Translations under genes and position numbers: made by a program
The notes under the pieces: model-generated
Databases searched by the model: none
Told to the model about the DNA's origin: nothing
Seen by the model: only the letters and a program-made list of their open reading frames with translations
Source: Diprion similis
Taxonomy: Eukaryota > Arthropoda > Insecta > Hymenoptera > Diprionidae
Direction of reading: 5' to 3'
Length of the DNA stretch: 64,000 bases
Assembly: GCF_021155765.1 (NCBI RefSeq)
Contig: NC_060112.1
Coordinates: forward strand, 9,548,001 to 9,612,000
Shown here: one piece after another, positions 56,201 to 64,000 of the stretch
Layout: every line of letters begins with the position of its first letter
Numbering within the stretch: position 1 is the stretch's first letter

Positions 56201-59200
56201 CAAGTATAAATTGAACTAATAGTTCTAGCCACAATTTGGCTGAACAATGTGTAAGATAATAAATGAAATATTATGAAATTAGAATTAAACTCTTTATTCA
56301 TCTAAACCAATATTTAGGGTGAGCAGCAGCAGTCCAAGCAGTACTCCAACAGATGCTTGCGCAACTAGTTCCGAACAAGAAGATGAACCACCTCCTCCAC
56401 CGATTACCGCCAGACCTGAGCGCACCAAATCTATTGTAAGCAAAAATGTTCGGCGTACTACAGTACTTTATTTAGTAATTAGCTAATAACGTATTTTTTC
56501 AGAAATGTATGTTTTAATTTTATACTCAAGAAACATTGTTTCTTGTATCATGGTTAAGTATCGAATAACAAAATTTTCTACTATTGTTGGTTGTTCTGTA
56601 TTCTAGTATACCAAACCAATTGAAGAAGAACCACCTTTGCCATTACCAACATCATTGGGGTCCCCACAGCGAAATGGAACGCAGCAGCAGCAACCATCAG
56701 GACTCGATAGAAATAAAAACCAGGCTACACCTACACCAACGACTACTGACCAATCAAGACCCACGCAAAGTGATAAAGCCAGAAAAAAGAAAATGTCTGA
56801 TGACGAAATATTGGAAAAACTTAGAACCATTGTCAGCGTTGGAGATCCTAATAGAAAATATACAAAGATGGAAAAAATCGGGCAAGGGTAAGTATTAACT
56901 GTTTATAGGGAATTCCGCCAATTACAACCACAACTTGCAAATACCAAGAAAGAAACTTGCCTTGATAATTGGTAGAAAGAGCAAAGGTCGACATGTTCCT
57001 AATCAGGGGTTGTAAACGCCTATAATTTACAGATACTCATAACTAGTTATACAAAAACTGTTACAGTAAGGTCCCTTTTTGGAATTGGGAAGTTGTAATG
57101 TATGAAAGTAATATTAACAAAAGAATTTTTTTGTATAGTGCTTCAGGAACAGTATATACGGCGATTGAGACCTCGACGGGAATGGAAGTGGCGATAAAAC
57201 AGATGAACCTCTCGCAGCAGCCGAAGAAAGAGCTGATAATAAATGAAATCCTTGTTATGCGGGAGAACAAACATGCCAACGTTGTTAATTATTTGGACAG
57301 TTACTTAGTTGGTGAAGAACTCTGGGTAGTTATGGAATATTTACCTGGTGGTAGTTTAACCGATGTGGTAACTGAAACGTGCATGGACGAAGGACAAATA
57401 GCTGCAGTGTGTAGAGAAGTGCTTCAAGCTCTCGAATTTCTACATTGCAACCAAGTGATACACAGGGATATCAAGTCGGACAATATTTTGCTGGGATTAG
57501 ATGGAGGTGTCAAGCTTACAGACTTTGGTTTTTGCGCTCAGATTTCACCCGAACAGAGTAAGAGAACCACAATGGTCGGCACTCCGTATTGGATGGCACC
57601 TGAAGTAGTAACACGCAAACAATATGGTCCTAAGGTATTTATTAAGACGAAAATCATTGACTTTGAATTCAATCCTATATGTGAGCTTTTTATTTTAATT
57701 TAGCATCATTTTGTTTTATTAACTCGTCACATTGTGCAGTATTGAAAGTAAATACTCAGCCAATCTGTACGTAATATTTATATTCACAAAGAGAATTAAT
57801 TATCACCATTTCGTGTTCGATTTTTTGATCGTGTACGAGAAGTCATGAAAAATATGTCCTTTTATGTTCAAATAGAATCATCTCTGTTCAATGAGCTTAC
57901 AAGATATAACAATGGCATTCCTTATTTCCGTTATTTCGGATTTGTAGAGAGATTTGTTGTCATTTATCCCACGTTACGCTCATTACACTATACAGGACTC
58001 AAACTTGAGTTTTACAGAAATTTTCATTATAATTGACCAACGATTTCAAAACAGTCACCTAAAGACGTTGAAATTTCATTCAGACAAGGTCCAAACGGTT
58101 TATACTATAAAGTCATACTACACATATGCTCATTTTTATGATCATTTCTAACTTACTAACGATTTATTGATAGTAAACCTTTCGAGTATTTCTACCAAAG
58201 AGAAATTTATTATTATTGTTTCTCAAACAATTTGTTTTGTATATAAAATATATGCAAATTACAATTACATTTCAGGTGGATATATGGTCACTGGGTATAA
58301 TGGCTATCGAAATGATTGAAGGAGAACCACCGTATTTGAATGAAAACCCGCTGAGAGCCCTATATTTAATAGCAACTAATGGTAAACCAGAAATTAAGGA
58401 AAAAGAAAAACTGTCTGGGATATTCCAAGACTTCCTAGACCAATGTCTCGAAGTTGAAGTCGAAAAACGTTCCTCGGCCTCAGAGCTTCTAAAGGTTTGA
58501 TTATTGCTTACTTACGTATGGTATTGTTGCGAATATAAGTCAGCGTTTTTTTGCATTGACAGTATCCGTCAAAATAGTTATTGTCATATGTGGGTAACTA
58601 ATTGTAAGAAAAACAACCTGAAATACTGGCTGAGAATTGGGGGTCGGCTTATACTTGAAACAACACGGTATATAAGATTAGGTTTCATGGTCTTCATGAC
58701 TTTGAACTAGCAATGTTTACCTGTAGTGTTCAATGTGTTGAATCGCTGCGATTTCTCTACTTTGGGTAGTAAAAGGGTAATATTTACTATTTATTTTTCT
58801 TGAACAAGGTATGTATGTTTATTGAGTACAGCAATACAATGAATGAAATTCTCAAAGTATAGGATCTTTGGTTCAATTCTAAAAGGTGACTGAAAGGAAG
58901 CACACATATTCCTATTTCTTCGCGGAATTAGTATGGTTTGACACTGATCAAATTTTAATACAAATAATAATATGTCTGTTTTTATTGATCTTGGAAGATC
59001 GGCTTCAATCTAACATTTTGAGTAAATAAGACTATTGTATTTTTTTAAAGATATTCTAATTTTCTGCACAATGATAATCGTACTCACGATTATTTTGGGA
59101 AATGCGGCAAATAAATTTGAATATGTATGTTTTTTTTTAAATATTATTTGAATGGCAAAAATCACATGCTGTGAGGTATGATGTCAGTTAAACATCTTAT

Positions 59201-60071
59201 GCTTTGAGAAGATTTTTGTACAACAAAAACTATTGTTTAGACCTTTTTCTAACGAAGTAAAAATATTGCTCTAATTTGAAACAGTCTATTGGTTATCCGG
59301 CAATTTATCAGCTGCAGATATTATTCACTCAGTGAAAGGTCGTCAGTCATTGCTTGATTGATTGAAGTAATTTTTTATAATAAGTGAAAAATGCGTAGAA
59401 TCAGTTTGGTAAATGCTAATTCAACTTTCCAATTTCTTTGAATCAGGGAAGCACATGTTTCTCTAATTGCCGTTGAAATTAGCAGACAACTAATCGCTTA
59501 CATACTTCGTATAACTCAGTTACTTATTTTGGACTATCAAGTAAAATGAAATCCATTGCCACTTAATTGCATGTGGAATGATTGAAGTAGTCATAACGAA
59601 CGATGGATTGAATGTATCTTCAGATTTATTTTAAAAAGACGATTAATGAACATAGAGGTGGAATTATGTATATTATTGAAGTAGAATTTGGTTCAATTGA
59701 AGTAGATTTGGTTTCAGAAGATTTATATTGTCAAGGATTAGATGAAAGTCAGCAGACTTGATGAGATATGGAATAAAGAATAAGAATGCTTTTTGATGAA
59801 TTGAAGTCGGATATGAGAATTGTGAAGGAGTTGAAAGAATGCGCAAGCTACATTCAATTGATACTGTATCGCGTGACTTTGGAAGGGAACTTGGAGTATG
59901 AGCATCAAAAATCAGCTGTAGAGTTACAGTATCAGAAATAGGTAGTACTTTTAGGGAATAGTTATGAATTTTTCATTTTATTTTCAGCATCCTTTCCTGA
60001 AGTTGGCAAGGCCCTTGGCGTCATTGACACCGTTGATTATGGCAGCAAAAGAGGCAGCTAAAGGTCACTGA
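53242..60071 (+). CDS. Pak: p21-activated kinase (group I PAK), serine/threonine protein kinase
   Basis: Group I PAK is an effector of Rac and Cdc42 that controls the actin cytoskeleton and axon guidance. Exons: 53242-53297, 54143-54338, 55421-55589, 55882-56008, 56318-56435, 56607-56887, 57139-57634, 58276-58494 and 59988-60071, giving 581 residues (human PAK1 545). The N-terminal KPPAPPVR is a Nck SH3 site. The CRIB (62-83) is [16 protein letters not shown] plus TGEF, followed by the autoinhibitory segment. A proline-rich PIX-binding site, [17 protein letters not shown], spans exons 5 and 6. The kinase domain has GQGASG (314-319), the ATP-binding lysine K336, HRDIKSDN (424-431), DFG (444-446) and the activation-loop threonine T460 in [11 protein letters not shown]. 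It ends AAKGH. The ATG is chosen because [12 protein letters not shown] fits the family start. Confidence 0.95.
59674..59715. repeat. Short tandem duplication in the last Pak intron
   Basis: ATTGAAGTAG(A)ATTTGGTT occurs twice in tandem with small differences. Single copies of ATTGAAGTA also lie near 59364 and 59581 in the same intron, so the unit has spread locally. Confidence 0.4.
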
Positions 60072-60221
60072 GTGATTAAGTGAAAGTGTTACAACTGGAC
60101 ATTCGAAACAATTAAAATAAGGACGAAACGGCCTCAGAGAATATTTGAAGAAAAAAATTTGAGAAAAAATTAAACACCCTCCCAAAACGGTAACGGCACA
60201 ATAATTCTATAATATAATATT

Positions 60222-60334
60222 AATAAATGACGTATACATATAGCTAGGTAGAACGTATTTGATACTTTATACAGTATCGAGTATTGATTCGGATTTTTCC
60301 AAATATTCCATTTTTAACATTAAAGATCAATAAA
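60222..60334 (+). terminator. Polyadenylation signals of Pak
   Basis: AATAAA occurs at 60222-60227 and at 60329-60334, 151 and 258 bases past the Pak stop. Either could end the transcript, and longer 3' UTR forms cannot be excluded. Confidence 0.5.
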
Positions 60335-63220
60335 GTTAATGAGAACCAATAATATGACACATGATGCAAAGCTTGCTGTATGCAATAAATATTTCAGCAA
60401 GTGGAGCTAGATGTTTCAATGTCATTTTCAAAAGCAAGACCATAAAATCACTAATCCGATAGAACATTTCCGTCAGTGTTGATATAAATTCTTCGTGTCA
60501 CAAGGAGACAAATTAACAAGATCGGTACGCTCCAGTGGAAATAAAAATAATCTGGTTTAGTACAGGTTTAATATGGTTTGCAAACAGAGCGAGGCCAAAT
60601 AATCTATATTGATGAAGAAAAATGAACTGTCAGTTATTTTTCAATGATATAAAGTTTCAAACTAGTATTATTTTTCACTTCAAAGTTCGAGATAATTCAG
60701 CTAGGAAAATCCAATACTTGTAGTAAACCTTATTGATACTATGAGTAATCCTAAATTAATATAGTGTACCTGTACAAAGTGAAGCATTAGTGATTTTACA
60801 GTGAAATTGGCCACTTGTAAACTTCTGTAGGTATGCTGTTTGTTGCAACAGTAAAAAGAGATAAAATGTGTAACTAGCTCATTTTACTCTAAAAGCATGA
60901 ATGCTTAGCATTGTACATAAAGAATAGTAAATGCATAGGCACGATAGCCTGGATTGCTGTTTGGTAAGAAAAAAAATAATAATTAAACGAAAAAAGTGGT
61001 CTTCGCATTGGACTTATATTTTTCAAGGAAGGTGTACGAAGTGAAATGAATGAAATGATTCATGATTTTTTTAAACTTTGCATAAAAAGCAGTCTAGTAG
61101 TTTTTATTTTTCTTTTTCTCGTATTTTTCTAGCATTTATTATTTTTGTTATACTAATGCAGCTGTGAAAATAATTACATACATTATAAATCAACTTCCTT
61201 CAAAGAGATTACAATTATTTCATCTTGTATGGTATATTTTTATGAATCATTGGCACGTGTACATACCGTAGTTACATAATTTTCATACCTAAAACATGAA
61301 ACATAAATCGAATAATAGCGGCAAAAGTTGCTAATTTGCAGAGGTACTCAGCAGCATTATCAAGGCACGTTAGGACATCATTTTCAGCTTTCTAGTAAGT
61401 CTGTGTAAATATTTTTTGTCATCCATTTTTAGTGTTGCAACGTTTTGCACAGTTCGTAATTCAAGCTATAAATGTATACAGAACAGATTTGTAGGTAAAA
61501 ATTACTTGAACAATTTTTTGTTTAACACCAGTAGAGTCGAATTATGTTCAACGTGCCTTGGAAAAATTGACCAGTGAAAGATTGAAAATCGGTTACACGT
61601 TCGAAGAGTAGAAACATTTTTTGACACTAAAAAGTGCCTGTCATGTCATGTTTAGAGACACATACGAACCCTGTGCAAGTTTTATCGCCATTTTGAAATT
61701 ATTGTACAGGTAGAGGTAGAGAGTGATTTAAAAATGTCAAAAATGCATAGACACGGTCATACCGATCTAAAATAAGGTTTCTGCGTGAGTATATTAACAA
61801 TAATTTAGTATAAGTGCAGTATGCTTGTCTATATTGTCAAAAACGATGATCATAAATGAAACCTTGACATTTAGTTTAGAATGTCTAGATTTTTAGAATC
61901 GTGTAATTTTTTTAAAACAAATTTCTGTTACACATAGAACTTTGTATTGTATAACGTAAAAGTGAAAAAAATGTGAGAGTACGATAGTTATCGAATAGAA
62001 TAATTAATTAACGTATATTGCATACAAGAGGAATAAAACACATATATTATTACGTTTTAAAGAAGCATGTAATATGTATGTAATGAATTTATCATTTCAT
62101 AGAACCCTTATTAAAAAGCCTGATTAGTTTTTTATGATTAACGTTAATGTGTAACTTTGTTTAAAACAATCGATAAGCTCAGTTTGCATCAGGCTTAAGA
62201 TTCGGTTTAATTTAGATTTGGCTTGATCAATTCATTACGACATTACAACGGAACATGATCAAACAACATTGTAAAGAGATTGCAGAATCCGAATGTACAA
62301 AGTCACTACTGCATATTCACAACTCTAAATTATGCCAAACCTTGAAGCATTGCTAGAAATAAAGTAAAAAAATAATAATGCACATCTAGTATTAGTGCCG
62401 CTATAAGTATGAAAATGAAACAGTCTACTATGACATAAAAAGATATCTTGCATTATAAGCTGAAGTGAAGTCTCACATTTTCACAACTATCCGGATATAA
62501 CCAATATTTTTCTAAACTCCAGTGCTGCCAATTTATTTTATGAATGGGGCAAATTGAGAAATCGCTTCTCAATTTACAGGTACATAATTACTTGTTACAT
62601 CCAGTATTCAATAAAACTCGAAAATCTTAAAAATTATTTAGATAATTATGAAAATGTTAGACCTCAATACCGAACAGTCGATGCTTAACGACAGGACGAT
62701 AATATTTCAACTAAGTATTTAGTTTTTCCTTTGACGAAAAATTAACTATTTTCAAATTTAACCCACCAATTTTTCAATCAGGAAATAACATTGTTAATAA
62801 AATAATACGATTGTGAAAAAACTTAGTTTCTTAGAGGAGCTAAGCTTTTTCGAAATCATAAATAATAAAGTAAAGAAAAAGAAAAGATAAAGAATTATTC
62901 TAAAGATAAAAATACCTGCATATTTGCGCCTATGTTACATTGTAACTCCTTTCACTTTATTTTAAAGGGATATAATATAAGAGAACCTTTTATACGAAAC
63001 ATCTTACTCATCGTCAAATTTTGTTGAGCCATTACATACATTTATATATATATATATATATATTTTTTTTATCGCTGCATCAACCAGAATTCGTGACTTA
63101 TCATTGCTATGAATTGATTATAAGTTATACAGTATATAAACAGCTTATTTCTGTTTCTGTTGCACAGTGATTGATCCTACTATATTTATTATTTCACTTT
63201 CCAATTTTCTCACTTGCAAT

Positions 63221-63409
63221 TTAATCTATTCTCTGTATTGATAATTTCTTATCCCTGTCGTTCCCTGGTATTGCAATCCTACCCTTTGAGCTAATCGTGA
63301 GATTATTACAGCTTCCGTATTTTATAGATTTGTCAAGCAAGTATAGAACTGACAGCTTTGCAGAATCATCACTTTTCAGTGAAATAGTCACATTACCTGT
63401 AATCCTCAA
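63221..63409 (-). other. Orphan frame faintly like an alpha-2-macroglobulin/TEP segment
   Basis: On the minus strand a 62-codon frame reads GNVTISLKSDDSAKLSVLYL, then LDKSIKYGSCNNLT. Spacing and residues recall the conserved VDKSV...NDLT segment of alpha-2-macroglobulin, TEP and CD109 proteins. An AG precedes it (TTTTGAG|GATTACAGG) and a GTAGGA donor could close an exon after ISSK. No companion exon with the thioester motif is visible in the window. It could be an internal exon of a gene lying mostly outside, a decayed fragment, or chance. Confidence 0.2.
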
Positions 63410-64000
63410 AACATTTTTTTAAATATCTTGATAGTTTTAAGGTACAGAATTAAAATTTTTTATTAAAATTAATACATTTTTCGAGACTTTAGACTGAAAA
63501 ATTGTCAGACGTGTTATACGAATGTTGGAGGAGCAATGAGTTGTACTAGAAGCAATCTTTCACACATTGACTTTTATTTATATATATATAAAGATGAGTG
63601 TTACATTTTTAAGAGTGCTGCAACAAGTCAATTTCTCCTGCGATTTGAGTATTCCCTTTTCCAATGATTTACTTTTTGTATTCAGCATAAGAGAGTTTCA
63701 TATTCACATGTATTTCGTTTAAGTAGGTCATAAATTATAACTTAGACAATAGATGCTTTTTATACAACCAATTTTTATTAATTTTTCTTGTGTTAATAAC
63801 ATATTTGTTACATATGACGGTGTGACTAAGACATATTATGCTTATATGCATAACTAATATTTGTTTTCCTAATTGAGTATATTAATCTGAATTTCATATC
63901 TTTATAAAGTATTTACAATATTTGTGACTTATAATTCGTCAAATAATTTTTCTGTTAGGATTCCCAATCGCGCATGTATATTAAATTGTTAATCAATAAC

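Larger units (their letters stand above)
60072..64000. other. Pak 3' flank, gene-poor
   Basis: After the Pak poly(A) signals the sequence is AT-rich without supportable exons. It has a (TA)10 run at 63043-63062 and another TATATA run near 63577-63590. The only frame with any family resemblance is the minus-strand one at 63221-63409, listed separately. Confidence 0.5.

Overview
This 64 kb window is AT-rich, intron-dense eukaryotic nuclear DNA. It has metazoan multi-exon genes with mostly GT-AG introns of about 80 to 1,900 bases, AATAAA signals and many AT microsatellites. The proteins read as insect. I favour Hymenoptera from the general look of the MED12, SMAD and PAK proteins, but that is inference and not a proven assignment. 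I rebuilt every gene by hand from splice signals and reading phase, and in each accepted gene the phases close.

Layout, left to right. The last three coding exons of replication factor C subunit 4 (+) lie at 384-1434 and begin with a GC-AG intron. Mediator subunit MED12/kohtalo (-) runs from 17143 down to 4193 in 12 coding exons, with a possible further exon at 3052-3131. The mitochondrial rhomboid protease PARL/rhomboid-7 (+, 18111-21837, 8 exons) is divergent from MED12. S-formylglutathione hydrolase/esterase D (-, 24454-22757, 4 exons) converges on PARL. A gene-poor tract of about 18 kb (24.5-42.4 kb) follows. It holds one unrecognised two-exon gene for a 69-residue basic protein (+, 32394-33449) and several inverted-repeat elements. 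Smad on X, the activin/TGF-beta R-SMAD of the Smad2/3 class (-, 49424-42455, 6 exons), comes next. The p21-activated kinase Pak (+, 53242-60071, 9 exons) is divergent from it. The last 4 kb is Pak 3' flank with one weak alpha-2-macroglobulin-like frame on the minus strand.

The genes do not form one pathway. They are housekeeping and signalling genes: DNA replication (RFC4), transcription (MED12), mitochondrial proteolysis (PARL), formaldehyde detoxification (FGH), TGF-beta/activin signalling (Smox) and Rac/Cdc42 signalling (Pak). There are two divergent gene pairs, MED12/PARL and Smox/Pak. The Smox/Pak interval carries two CTCF-like motifs.

Most worth a second look: (1) a 26-codon frame in a separate exon that continues MED12 in phase just past its TGA stop; (2) the unrecognised 69-residue protein with mitochondrial-presequence character; (3) the altered DNA-contact hairpin in the Smox MH1 domain; (4) several foldback or terminal-inverted-repeat elements, including a hAT-like one with 16-base termini.
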